A stretch of DNA of 64,000 nucleotides, taken from assembly GCF_025515205.1 (NCBI RefSeq), contig NZ_JAOPFX010000003.1, positions 347,945 to 411,944 on the forward strand, read 5' to 3'. The translations under genes and the position numbers were made by a program. Source of the stretch: Microbacterium fluvii. GTDB lineage: Bacteria > Actinomycetota > Actinomycetes > Actinomycetales > Microbacteriaceae. This document shows, in pieces, positions 7,842-15,589 of the stretch. The notes beneath the pieces were generated by a model. It ran no database searches and was not told the DNA's origin. It worked only from the letters and a program-made list of their open reading frames with translations. Each line of letters begins with the position of its first letter. Position 1 is the first letter of the stretch.

Positions 7842-9115
7842 TGGTTGCCGCCCATGCCGCCGCCCATCTGGCCGCCGCCGGGGAACTGTCCGTCGCTGGG
7901 CATCTCGCCGCCGCCGGGGAACGTGCCGTCGCTCGGGAACTCTCCGTCGCTCGGGAAGCCGCCGGTCGTGCCGCTGTTGCCCTCGCCAGGCGTGAAGCTG
8001 GCGACCAGCACGGTGGTGCCCTCGTCGATGCCCGAGACGATCTCGGTGTAGCTGCCGCTCGAGTCGCCGACCTCGACGGGGGTCTCGGTCTGCGTGCCGT
8101 CGTCGGCGACGACGGTCACGGTGCTCGTTCCGTCGGCGGTCGTGACGGCGGCAGACGGCACGGCGAGCACGTCGGTGCGGCGCTCGTAGATGATCGACAC
8201 GTCGACCGAGACGCCGTCGAAGAGCCCCTCGCCGTCGCCGGTGACGGCGATCGAGACGGGGTAGGCCGCCGAGCCCGAGGTGGTCGACGGCAGGAGCCCG
8301 ACCTCTTCGACGAGCCCGAAGTACTCGGTGCCGTCGTCGGTGGTGAGCTCGACCTGGTCGCCGGCGGCGACGTTCGAGACGTCGGTCTCGCCGACGGTGA
8401 CATCCAGGCTCCACGAGTCGGTGCTCACGAGGGTGAAGGCCGCGCTCGACGAGGTGGTCGTGGTGGAGGTGCTCGACGAGCCGGAGCCGCCCATCGTGGC
8501 ACCCGAGCCGCCCGAGGTCGAGCTCGACCCCGAGCTCGACGAACCGGAGATCTTGTCGCCCACCGCGACGCCCACGCTCGTGATGAGCCCGTCTGCGGGG
8601 GCGACCAGGGTCGCGTCGTCCATCGCGTCTTCGGCGTCGTCGACCGACTCCTGCGCCACCTCGACGGCAGCGGCAGCCGCATCCTCTCGCGCCTGCGCGG
8701 AGTCGGTGCCGTCGTTGTCGTCTTCGGCGGTGGCGAGCGTCGCCTCGGCTTCGGCGAGCGTCGCCTTGGCTTCCAGCAGCGACGCCTTCAGCTCGAGCGT
8801 GTCGACCTTCGCGAGCGTCTGGCCCTTCTCGACGGTCTCGCCGGCTTCGACGGCGACTTTGGTCACGGTGCCCGACACGGCGAAGCTGACGTCCTCCTGC
8901 ACGGTGGGGGTGACCGTGCCGGTGGTGGTGACCGACTTCTCCATGGTCTGCAGGTCGGCCGTCGCGGTCTGGGTGATCGTCTCGGCCGCCGCCTGCTGCG
9001 AGGGCAGCAGGAAGCCGAAGGCCCAGATCGACAGACCGACCACGGCGACCAGCACCGTCGAGAGGGTGAACCAGGTCCAGCGGGGGATCTTGCGGATGAA
9101 CGAGCGTGGACTCAT
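7838..9115 (-). CDS. HlyD/MacA-type membrane-fusion adaptor, first gene of the export operon
   Basis: A 425-residue adaptor. An N-terminal membrane anchor (about residues 10-32, WFTLSTVLVAVVGLSIWAFG) precedes the lipoyl half FAVSGTVTKVAVEAGETVEK, an Ala/Glu-rich coiled-coil hairpin, the second half VAPADGLITSVGVAVGD, a Ser/Gly linker and the beta-barrel domain. The C-terminus is a Gly-rich tail with repeated GGxFPSDG/GGGEMPSDG units, resembling those in the lipoprotein and in the second adaptor. The ATG at 9115 is chosen because GAGGAGA lies upstream at good spacing; upstream in-frame codons have no such site. A TAGCGT hexamer (minus strand, 9176-9171) may be the operon promoter. Confidence 0.88.
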   Translation of the reverse strand: MSPRSFIRKIPRWTWFTLSTVLVAVVGLSIWAFGFLLPSQQAAAETITQTATADLQTMEKSVTTTGTVTPTVQEDVSFAVSGTVTKVAVEAGETVEKGQTLAKVDTLELKASLLEAKATLAEAEATLATAEDDNDGTDSAQAREDAAAAAVEVAQESVDDAEDAMDDATLVAPADGLITSVGVAVGDKISGSSSSGSSSTSGGSGATMGGSGSSSTSTTTTSSSAAFTLVSTDSWSLDVTVGETDVSNVAAGDQVELTTDDGTEYFGLVEEVGLLPSTTSGSAAYPVSIAVTGDGEGLFDGVSVDVSIIYERRTDVLAVPSAAVTTADGTSTVTVVADDGTQTETPVEVGDSSGSYTEIVSGIDEGTTVLVASFTPGEGNSGTTGGFPSDGEFPSDGTFPGGGEMPSDGQFPGGGQMGGGMGGNQ

Positions 9116-9277
9116 CGAGTCGGGTCTCCTCAGAACGTGCAGAAGGATGCAGGGAAGTCGGGCGCCACCGACGCTACGAACCGCATTCATGCGCACGGTT
9201 TTCTGCAGTGATGAGTTCGCTATGAAAGGCGGGATCGCGCGCCACGGCGCTCACGGCGCACAGGGAGATGCGGATCG

Positions 9278-9292
9278 TAGAATGGGACATCA
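9278..9292 (+). promoter_or_regulatory. -10 element giving a leaderless miaB transcript
   Basis: TAGAAT at 9278-9283 ends 8 nt before the miaB ATG (9292), so transcription should start at or next to the start codon. No Shine-Dalgarno sequence precedes the ATG. Confidence 0.7.
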
Positions 9293-10836
9293 TGACCAGC
9301 GCCGCCCCCACCCTGATCGCGCCCTCGCCGGCCGCCCGCGATGCCTCCGGCCGCGCGCGCACCTACGAGGTGCGCACCTTCGGCTGCCAGATGAACGTGC
9401 ACGACTCCGAGCGGCTGTCGGGCTCGCTCGAGAGCGCCGGGTATGTTCCGGCGCCCGCGGGCGAAGACGCCGACGTCATCGTCATCAACACGTGCGCCGT
9501 GCGCGACAACGCCGCGGGCAAGCTCTACGGCACCCTCGGGCACCTCAAGAGCCGCAAGGACAAGCAGGAGGGCATGCAGATCGCCGTCGGCGGCTGCCTC
9601 GCCCAGATGGACAAGGACGTCGTGCAGCAGAAGGCCCCCTGGGTCGACGTCGTCTTCGGCACCCACAACATGGGGTCTCTGCCGAGCCTGCTCGAACGAG
9701 CGCGCCACAACGACGAGGCCGAGCTCGAGATCCTCGAGTCGCTGGAGATCTTCCCGTCGACCCTCCCCACCAAGCGCGACAGCGTGCACTCGGGCTGGGT
9801 GTCGATCTCGGTGGGCTGCAACAACACCTGCACCTTCTGCATCGTGCCGAGCCTGAGGGGCAAGGAGAAGGATCGGCGTCCGGGCGACATCCTCAGCGAG
9901 ATCCGGATGCTGGTCGACGACGGCGCGATCGAGGTCACCCTCCTGGGCCAGAACGTCAACTCCTACGGCGTCGAGTTCGGCGACCGGCAGGCCTTCGGCA
10001 AGCTGCTGCGCGCCGCCGGCGAGATCGAGGGGCTCGAGCGCATCCGCTTCACCTCGCCCCACCCCGCGGCCTTCACCGATGACGTGATCGACGCGATGGC
10101 GGAGACCGGCGCCGTCATGCCGCAGCTGCACATGCCGCTGCAGTCGGGCAGCGACCGCATCCTCAAGGCGATGCGCCGCTCGTACCGCAGCGACCGGTTC
10201 CTCGGCATCCTCGATCGCGTGCGCGCCAAGATGCCGCACGCCGCCATCACCACCGACATCATCGTCGGCTTCCCCGGCGAGACCGAGGAGGACTTCGAAG
10301 ACACGATGCGGGTCGTCGAGCAGGCGCGGTTCGCCAGCGCCTTCACCTTCCAGTACTCGATCCGCGAGGGCACGCCGGCGGCCACGATGGAGGGCCAGGT
10401 GCCCAAGGAGGTCGTGCAGGAGCGCTACGAGCGCCTCGTCGCGCTGCAGGAGCGCATCTGCCTCGAAGAGAACCAGAAGCAGCTCGGTCGCGAGGTGCAG
10501 GTGCTCGTGTCGGCCGGCGAGGGCAAGAAGGACGCCGAGACGCACCGGCTCACGGGGCGCGCAGAAGACAACCGCCTCGTGCACTTCGAGGTGCCGGCGG
10601 GCTCCGCCGTGCCGCGGCCGGGCGACGTCGTCTCGGTCGTGATCACGCACGCCGCGCCCTTCCACCTGCTCGCCGACGCCCCGGACGGCGCGCCGCTGCG
10701 CATCCGTCGGACACGGGCCGGCGACGCGTGGGACCGCTCGCAGGCCGAGAGCTGCGGCATCCCCGCCCCTGCTGATGACGCGGGCGCACCCCGCGCCGTG
10801 TCGCTCGGGCTGCCGACGCTGCGTATCGGCGTGTGA
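9292..10836 (+). CDS. miaB: tRNA-2-methylthio-N6-dimethylallyladenosine synthase MiaB
   Basis: A 514-residue radical-SAM methylthiotransferase that adds the 2-methylthio group to i6A37 of tRNA, using the product of miaA next door. The UPF0004 domain has the three Cys of the auxiliary cluster (FGCQMN at residue 32, NTCAVRDN near 67 and GGCLAQ near 101). The radical-SAM motif CNNTCTFC has Cys at 176, 180 and 183. A TRAM domain follows. The last 50 or so residues are an Ala/Pro-rich extension. The ATG at 9292 fits a leaderless start; an upstream ATG at 9268 is unlikely because it lies before the -10 element. It overlaps miaA by 4 bp. Confidence 0.96.
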   Translation: MTSAAPTLIAPSPAARDASGRARTYEVRTFGCQMNVHDSERLSGSLESAGYVPAPAGEDADVIVINTCAVRDNAAGKLYGTLGHLKSRKDKQEGMQIAVGGCLAQMDKDVVQQKAPWVDVVFGTHNMGSLPSLLERARHNDEAELEILESLEIFPSTLPTKRDSVHSGWVSISVGCNNTCTFCIVPSLRGKEKDRRPGDILSEIRMLVDDGAIEVTLLGQNVNSYGVEFGDRQAFGKLLRAAGEIEGLERIRFTSPHPAAFTDDVIDAMAETGAVMPQLHMPLQSGSDRILKAMRRSYRSDRFLGILDRVRAKMPHAAITTDIIVGFPGETEEDFEDTMRVVEQARFASAFTFQYSIREGTPAATMEGQVPKEVVQERYERLVALQERICLEENQKQLGREVQVLVSAGEGKKDAETHRLTGRAEDNRLVHFEVPAGSAVPRPGDVVSVVITHAAPFHLLADAPDGAPLRIRRTRAGDAWDRSQAESCGIPAPADDAGAPRAVSLGLPTLRIGV

Positions 10837-11843
10837 GCATCGATCGGGCGTTGAGCGAGCCTGACGAGAGCACCCGGGCGTTGAGCGAGCCTGACGAGAG
10901 CACCCGGGCGTTGAGCGAGCGAAGCGAGACGAAACGCGCCGAGCCGACCCTCTGGGCGGTCGTCGGCGCCACCGGCACCGGCAAGACGGCGCTCTCGCTC
11001 GACCTCGCCGAAGCGCTCGCCGCCCGCGGCACTCCCGCCGAGATCGTCAACGCCGACGCGATGCAGCTGTACCGGGGCATGGACATCGGCACGGCGAAGC
11101 TGCCGGTCGCCGATCGCCGCGGCATCCCGCATCACCTCTTCGGCGTGCTCGAGGTGACCGACGAGGCGGCCGTCGCCTGGTATCAGGATGCGGCGCGCAC
11201 GACGATCGGCGAGATCCACGCGCGCGGCGCCGACGCGATCCTCGTCGGCGGCTCTGGGCTCTACGTCTCGGGGGTCATCTACGACTTCCGCTTCCCTCCG
11301 CGCGACACCGCGCTGCGCGAGAGGCTCGAGGCCGAGCTCGACGCGCAGGGCGCCGGTGCGCTGTTCGCCCGGCTGCGAGCGCTCGACCCCGCCACGGCCG
11401 AGCGCGTCGATCCGCGCAACGGCCGCCGTATCGTGCGGGCGCTCGAAGTCCTCGCCCAGGGCGAGCAGACCCACGGGGCCGCCCTGCCGGCGGCGCCGAC
11501 GCTCTGGCACGAGCCCACCCGCGTCATCGGCGTGCAGGTGCCCCGCGACGAGCTCGTCGTGCGCCTCGACGCGCGGGTCGAGGGCATGTGGCGCGAGGGC
11601 CTCGTCGACGAGGTCGCGGGTCTGCGCGAGCGGGGGCTCGAGCAGGGCGTCACGGCGCGCAAGGCCATCGGCTATGCGCAGGCGCTCGCCCAGCTGGAGG
11701 GGCGGATGACCGAGGCCGAGGCGATCGCCGAGACCCAGGCGCTGACGCGGCGCTACGCGCGCCGCCAGGTGTCGTGGTTCCGCCGCTACGCCGGGGTGAC
11801 GTGGGTCGACCAGGGCGCGGATGCCGCGGCCCTGGCAGACTGA
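10833..11843 (+). CDS. miaA: tRNA dimethylallyltransferase MiaA with a repeat-derived N-terminus
   Basis: A 336-residue enzyme that transfers the dimethylallyl group to A37 of tRNAs reading UNN codons. Walker [36 protein letters not shown] and [13 protein letters not shown] are conserved MiaA motifs. The GTG at 10833 overlaps the miaB stop. The first 36 residues are unusual: three tandem copies of a 10-residue unit [10 protein letters not shown] (the last diverged to [10 protein letters not shown]), encoded by a 30-bp DNA repeat. In-frame TTG codons inside the repeats (10851, 10881, 10911) could serve as later starts, but the GTG with coupling to miaB is preferred. Confidence 0.95.
   Translation: MSIDRALSEPDESTRALSEPDESTRALSERSETKRAEPTLWAVVGATGTGKTALSLDLAEALAARGTPAEIVNADAMQLYRGMDIGTAKLPVADRRGIPHHLFGVLEVTDEAAVAWYQDAARTTIGEIHARGADAILVGGSGLYVSGVIYDFRFPPRDTALRERLEAELDAQGAGALFARLRALDPATAERVDPRNGRRIVRALEVLAQGEQTHGAALPAAPTLWHEPTRVIGVQVPRDELVVRLDARVEGMWREGLVDEVAGLRERGLEQGVTARKAIGYAQALAQLEGRMTEAEAIAETQALTRRYARRQVSWFRRYAGVTWVDQGADAAALAD
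10846..10937 (+). repeat. Three tandem 30-bp units inside the miaA 5' end
   Basis: The unit begins CGGGCGTTGAGCGAGC. Two copies are identical; the third diverges in its second half to GAAGCGAGACGAAAC. The phrase TTGAGCGAGCGAAGCGAGAC is, as far as I recall, a dispersed repeat in Microbacteriaceae genomes. Here it reads through in the miaA frame. Confidence 0.85.
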
Positions 11844-11847
11844 CCGG

Positions 11848-12270
11848 ATGACGCTCGAGATCCGCACGTTCGCACCGGCCGACACCGAGTCCGTCGTCTC
11901 GCTGTGGCAGTCGGCCGGCCTCACCCGGCCGTGGAACAACCCGTATCAGGACATCAACCGCAAGCTCGCGGTGCAGCCCGAGCTCTTCCTCGTGGCCGTC
12001 GACGGCGGCGAGGTGGTCGGCTCGGTGATGGCCGGCTACGACGGGCACCGCGGCTGGCTCTACTACCTCGCCAGCGATCCCGGCCGGCGCGGCCAGGGCA
12101 TCGCACGGCGCCTCGTGGCGGAGGCGGAGCATCTGCTGCACGAGATGGGATGCCCCAAGGTGCAGCTGATGGTGCGCCCGGGCAACGAACAGGCGCACGG
12201 CTTCTATGCCGCACTCGGGTACGAGCCCTTCGAGGTCTGGGCGACCGGCAAGCGGCTCATCGCCGACTGA
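11848..12270 (+). CDS. GNAT-family acetyltransferase, YpeA-like
   Basis: A 140-residue single-domain GNAT protein. It closely resembles E. coli YpeA along its whole length: [38 protein letters not shown], the acetyl-CoA loop [11 protein letters not shown] and the ending [15 protein letters not shown]. The family transfers acetyl groups from acetyl-CoA; the physiological substrate of YpeA proteins is not established. The ATG at 11848 is 4 bp after the miaA stop, so it is likely in the miaB-miaA transcription unit. Confidence 0.88.
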   Translation: MTLEIRTFAPADTESVVSLWQSAGLTRPWNNPYQDINRKLAVQPELFLVAVDGGEVVGSVMAGYDGHRGWLYYLASDPGRRGQGIARRLVAEAEHLLHEMGCPKVQLMVRPGNEQAHGFYAALGYEPFEVWATGKRLIAD

Positions 12271-12287
12271 CCGCAGCGCCGCCGCCC

Positions 12288-12300
12288 TATGCTGGAGGGA
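12288..12300 (+). promoter_or_regulatory. -10 element giving a leaderless dapF transcript
   Basis: TATGCT at 12288-12293 is followed by 6 nt and the dapF ATG at 12300. The GGAGGG in that gap is too close to the ATG to act as a normal Shine-Dalgarno sequence. Confidence 0.65.
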
Positions 12301-13157
12301 TGCCGCAGACCATCCCCTTCGCGAAGGGCCACGGGACCGGCAACGACTTCGTGATCGTCCCCGACGCCGACGGCGCGCTCGCCCTCACCGACGACCAGGT
12401 CGCCGCCCTGTGCGACCGCCGGTTCGGCATCGGCGGCGACGGCATCCTGCGGGTGGTGCGCGCGGCCGCGATCGACGAGGGGGCGGATGCTGCGGCATCC
12501 GGCGCCGAGTGGTTCATGGACTACCGCAACGCCGACGGGTCGGCTGCGGAGATGTGCGGCAACGGCATCCGCGTGTTCGCGCACTACCTGGAGTCGGCCG
12601 GCCTCGCCTCGCTGGACGCGCCGCTGCCGATCGGCACGCGGGCGGGCGTCAAGACGCTCACTCGCAGCGACCTCGGCTACGAGGTCGACCTGGGGGAGTG
12701 GATCGTCGACGATGCCGACGTGCTCGTGCGGGCGGAGGGCATCGAGGTGGCCCGTCCGGGCCAGGGCATCGACGTCGGCAATCCGCACGTCGTGGTCGCC
12801 CTCTCGAGCGAGGCCGAGCTCGCCGGGCTCGACCTGTCGACGCGGCCCCAGCTCCATCCCGAGCCCGCGCACGGCGCCAACGTCGAGTTCGTTGTGCCGC
12901 GAGACCCGCTCGTGCAGGGCGGCGTCGGCGGCATCCGCATGCGCGTCTTCGAGCGCGGCGTCGGCGAGACGCTCAGCTGCGGCACGGGCGTCGCGGCGGC
13001 GGCGCTCGCCGTTCGGCACTGGGCGGGAGCGGCGGCACCCGACGCGTGGACGGTCGAGGTGCCAGGGGGCACCCTGGGCGTGCGCATGGTCGACGGCCGC
13101 GTGCTGCTCTCAGGCCCCGCGGCCCTCGTCTTCTCCGGCGAGGTCACCCTCGCCTGA
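12300..13157 (+). CDS. dapF: Diaminopimelate epimerase
   Basis: A 285-residue DapF. It converts LL- to meso-diaminopimelate for lysine and peptidoglycan synthesis in the cytoplasm. The two catalytic cysteines are present: Cys86 in [10 protein letters not shown] and Cys227 in [12 protein letters not shown]. The N-terminus [12 protein letters not shown] is a family signature. Many Microbacterium species use lysine or ornithine in the wall peptide, so here the enzyme may serve mainly lysine synthesis; that is inference. The start is an apparent leaderless ATG. The gene ends at a palindromic repeat facing a convergent methyltransferase gene. Confidence 0.96.
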   Translation: MPQTIPFAKGHGTGNDFVIVPDADGALALTDDQVAALCDRRFGIGGDGILRVVRAAAIDEGADAAASGAEWFMDYRNADGSAAEMCGNGIRVFAHYLESAGLASLDAPLPIGTRAGVKTLTRSDLGYEVDLGEWIVDDADVLVRAEGIEVARPGQGIDVGNPHVVVALSSEAELAGLDLSTRPQLHPEPAHGANVEFVVPRDPLVQGGVGGIRMRVFERGVGETLSCGTGVAAAALAVRHWAGAAAPDAWTVEVPGGTLGVRMVDGRVLLSGPAALVFSGEVTLA

Positions 13158-13159
13158 TC

Positions 13160-13228
13160 CCCGCGAGTTGGCGGCTATCGCCGCTCCCGAGCCCGGGTGG
13201 GCGGCAAGAACTGCCAAGTTGCGAGAGT
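13160..13228. repeat. Dispersed palindromic repeat, copy 1 (dapF/methyltransferase gap)
   Basis: Left arm 13162-13186 opens CGCGAGTTGGCGGCTATCG and pairs imperfectly with the right arm 13195-13225, which ends CTGCCAAGTTGCGAG. The same design recurs at 15511-15575 and 27819-27880. All three copies lie between convergent genes. A hairpin could form in both transcripts, so a terminator role is plausible. Confidence 0.8.
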
Positions 13229-13234
13229 CGGCGG

Positions 13235-13876
13235 TCAGGGAAGGGCGACCGGAGCCGTCGGCGGCGTGCCGTGCCTGCGCACCTTGAGCACCCGGAACCC
13301 GCGCGAGGTCGCGGCCCGGTGCACCGAGTAGCCGCGGTCGAACGTCGCGTCGAGCCAGCGCTGCAGCGAGTCCGACCCGAGGTTGCGCTGCACGACGAAC
13401 CAGCCGTCCGAGCGCTCATCGAGCCGAGGGATCCAGCGCTCGAGCAGCCCGTGCAGTTCGTTCTTGCCGATGCGGATCGGCGGGTTCGAGCGGATGCTGC
13501 GGAACACGACGTCGTCGGGAACATCGTCCGGCAGCACGGCGTTGACATTGTCGAGACCGAGATCGGCGGCGTTGCGGCGAACGAGATCGAGGGCACGCTC
13601 GTTGACGTCGACGGCCCAGACGCGAGCCCTGGGCGACTGCAGCGCGAGCGTGAGGGCGATCGGCCCCCACCCGCAGCCGAGGTCGAGCAGGTCGCCGCCG
13701 GGGGGAGGTGCGGGGGTGTTGGCCAGCAGCACGCCGGTGCCGGAGTCGACGTGGTCGGGGCTGAAGATCCCGCCCGCCGTCGTCACCTCCAGCGGGTGCC
13801 CGGCGAGGGTGACGCGGATGCGGCGCAGATTCTCGGCGCTGGCGGGCGACGCGCTGAAATAGTGCTCATTGCCCAT
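13235..13876 (-). CDS. Class I SAM-dependent methyltransferase, RsmC-like
   Basis: A 213-residue methyltransferase resembling the catalytic half of RsmC (16S rRNA m2G1207) and the related small actinobacterial proteins. Motif I is LLDLGCGWGPIAL, motif II is the acidic VWAVDVNERAL, and the catalytic motif IV is SNPPIRIGK, the N-P-P-[FILV] signature of base-amino methyltransferases. HYFSASPASAENLRRI at the N-terminus is typical of the actinobacterial group. A TAGGCT hexamer (minus strand 13890-13885) lies 8 nt before the ATG at 13876, suggesting a leaderless mRNA. The exact rRNA target is inferred from family only. Confidence 0.85.
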   Translation of the reverse strand: MGNEHYFSASPASAENLRRIRVTLAGHPLEVTTAGGIFSPDHVDSGTGVLLANTPAPPPGGDLLDLGCGWGPIALTLALQSPRARVWAVDVNERALDLVRRNAADLGLDNVNAVLPDDVPDDVVFRSIRSNPPIRIGKNELHGLLERWIPRLDERSDGWFVVQRNLGSDSLQRWLDATFDRGYSVHRAATSRGFRVLKVRRHGTPPTAPVALP

Positions 13877-13890
13877 GGCGATCGAGCCTA
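13876..13890 (-). promoter_or_regulatory. -10 element of the RsmC-like gene (leaderless)
   Basis: TAGGCT on the minus strand (13890-13885) and 8 nt to the ATG at 13876. Confidence 0.55.
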
Positions 13891-13917
13891 GCGGAGCCGC
13901 CGTCCAGGCGGGAAAGC

Positions 13918-13978
13918 TAGAGTACACGGATGGGCGGAACCGCCCGAACAGGCGGGAAAACCGCCCCGAAAGGACACA
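13918..13978 (+). promoter_or_regulatory. hflX promoter and structured leader with an upstream ATG
   Basis: A TAGAGT -10 element at 13918-13923 places the transcript start near 13930. The roughly 49-nt leader holds two GC hairpins: GGGCG-GAAC-CGCCC (13932-13945) and GGCGG-GAAAA-CCGCC (13951-13965). The left arm of the first can also pair with the right arm of the second. The transcript would begin with an ATG (13930) that is out of frame with hflX. The hflX ribosome-binding site GAAAGGA (13968-13974) follows directly. Confidence 0.55.
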
Positions 13979-15493
13979 ATGACCGACACGACCACCCCTG
14001 TCGACACCGACGAGACGCAGGTCGACCCCGTCGACCGCGTGCTCGCGCGCGCCGAAGCGCGATCGGGTGTGCGGGTGTTCGGCGCGCAGGCCCTGCAGGA
14101 CGCGGCGACCGCCGTCGGCGGCGACACCGACGGCGAGCAGTGGGACCGCGAAGAGCGTGCCGCGCTCCGCCGCGTCGCAGGTCTGTCGACCGAGCTGCAG
14201 GACGTCACCGAGGTCGAATACCGGCAGCTGCGTCTCGAGAACGTCGTGCTCGTCGGCGTGCACCCGCAGGGCGCGCAGGAAGACGCCGAGAACTCGCTGC
14301 GCGAGCTCGCGGCGCTCGCCGAGACCGCCGGAGCCGTCGTGCTCGACGGCGTGCTGCAGCGCCGCCCGCACCCAGACCCCGCGACCTACCTCGGCAGCGG
14401 CAAGGCGCAGGAGCTGCGCGACCTCATCGCGGCGCTCGGCGCCGACACCGTCATCGCCGACACCGAGCTCGCACCCAGCCAGCGCCGCGCACTCGAAGAC
14501 GTCGTCAAGGTCAAGGTCATCGACCGCACGACCGTCATCCTCGACATCTTCAGCCAGCACGCCAAGAGCCGCGAGGGCAAGGCCCAGGTCGAGCTCGCCC
14601 AGCTCGAGTACCTGCTTCCCCGCCTCCGCGGCTGGGGCGACTCGATGAGCCGTCAGGCCGGCGGCCAGGTCGGCGCCGGTGGCGCCGGCATGGGCTCGCG
14701 CGGACCGGGTGAGACGAAGATCGAACTCGATCGCCGCCGCATCCGCACCCGCATGGCGCAGCTGCGCCGTCAGATCCGCGATTTCGCGCCGGCACGTGAC
14801 GCCAAGCGCGCCGAGCGCAAGCGCAACACGATCCCCTCGGTCGCGATCGCCGGGTACACGAACGCCGGCAAGTCGAGCCTGCTCAACCGGCTCACCAGCG
14901 CCGGGGTGCTCGTCGAGAACGCACTGTTCGCGACCCTGGACGCCACGGTGCGCCGCGCCGAGGCATCCGATGGACGCGTCTACACGCTCACCGACACCGT
15001 CGGGTTCGTGCGGAACCTGCCGCACCAGCTCGTCGAGGCGTTCCGCTCGACCCTCGAAGAGGTCGGCGACGCCGATGTCATCGTGCACGTCGTCGACGCC
15101 GGCCACCCCGACCCCGCCGCACAGCTGCAGACCGTGCGCGATGTGATCGGCGACGTGGGTGCGCGCGATGTGCCCGAGCTCGTCGTGTTCAACAAGGCCG
15201 ACCTGGTCGACGACGACACACGCCTCGTGCTCCGCGGACTCGAGCCGACCGCGCTGTTCGCGTCGTCGCGCACGGGGGAGGGCATCGACGAGCTGCGCGC
15301 GCAGATCGAGCGGATGCTGCCGCTGCCGGCCGTCGAGATCCACGCGCTCGTGCCCTACGACCGCGGCGACCTCGTCTCTGCCGCGCACGAGTCCGGGCAC
15401 ATCGTCTCGCAGACCCACGAGGCGGGCGGGACGGCGCTGCACGCCTATGTCGGCGAGCGCCTCGCCGCCGAGCTCGAGCCCTTCCTCGCCTGA
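13979..15493 (+). CDS. hflX: Ribosome-associated GTPase HflX
   Basis: A 504-residue HflX, which binds the large subunit and splits stalled or stress-arrested ribosomes; in several Gram-positives it contributes to macrolide/lincosamide tolerance. An N-terminal GTP-binding-like domain ends in the glycine-rich hinge GGAGMGSRGPGETKIELDRR. The G domain has G1 GYTNAGKSS, G3 DTVGF and G4 NKAD. The ATG at 13979 has a good GAAAGGA site upstream. The N-terminus is about 80 residues longer than E. coli HflX, as usual in Actinobacteria. A structured leader may regulate it. Confidence 0.95.
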   Translation: MTDTTTPVDTDETQVDPVDRVLARAEARSGVRVFGAQALQDAATAVGGDTDGEQWDREERAALRRVAGLSTELQDVTEVEYRQLRLENVVLVGVHPQGAQEDAENSLRELAALAETAGAVVLDGVLQRRPHPDPATYLGSGKAQELRDLIAALGADTVIADTELAPSQRRALEDVVKVKVIDRTTVILDIFSQHAKSREGKAQVELAQLEYLLPRLRGWGDSMSRQAGGQVGAGGAGMGSRGPGETKIELDRRRIRTRMAQLRRQIRDFAPARDAKRAERKRNTIPSVAIAGYTNAGKSSLLNRLTSAGVLVENALFATLDATVRRAEASDGRVYTLTDTVGFVRNLPHQLVEAFRSTLEEVGDADVIVHVVDAGHPDPAAQLQTVRDVIGDVGARDVPELVVFNKADLVDDDTRLVLRGLEPTALFASSRTGEGIDELRAQIERMLPLPAVEIHALVPYDRGDLVSAAHESGHIVSQTHEAGGTALHAYVGERLAAELEPFLA

Positions 15494-15510
15494 CTCCGCC
15501 TCACCACACC

Positions 15511-15575
15511 CCGCAACTTGACACCTGTTGCCGCTCGACGGCCCGCTCAAGCGACGGCAGGTGCCAAGTCGCGGG
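15511..15575. repeat. Dispersed palindromic repeat, copy 2 (hflX/S9 peptidase gap)
   Basis: Left arm CCGCAACTTGACACCTG (15511-15527) and right arm CAGGTGCCAAGTCGCGG (15558-15574) pair with two mismatches, and the inner segments also pair. The element occupies most of the 96-bp gap between two convergent genes and is related to the copies at 13.2 and 27.8 kb. Confidence 0.85.
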
Positions 15576-15589
15576 AGGGGTGAGTCGGA

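Noticed and set aside
10846..10937. CRISPR-like array in the 10.9-kb region
   Set aside because: The units are directly adjacent with no spacers and are part of the miaA reading frame.
13930..14712. 260-codon frame starting at the 5' end of the hflX mRNA as a real protein gene
   Set aside because: Beyond the first codons it is only the alternate frame of hflX, with Arg/Pro-rich shadow composition. The ATG itself is kept as a possible regulatory start.
13877..15550. N-terminal extension of the methyltransferase frame through the antisense of hflX
   Set aside because: Homology and a promoter with a start codon begin at 13876; the extension is antisense to an intact hflX.
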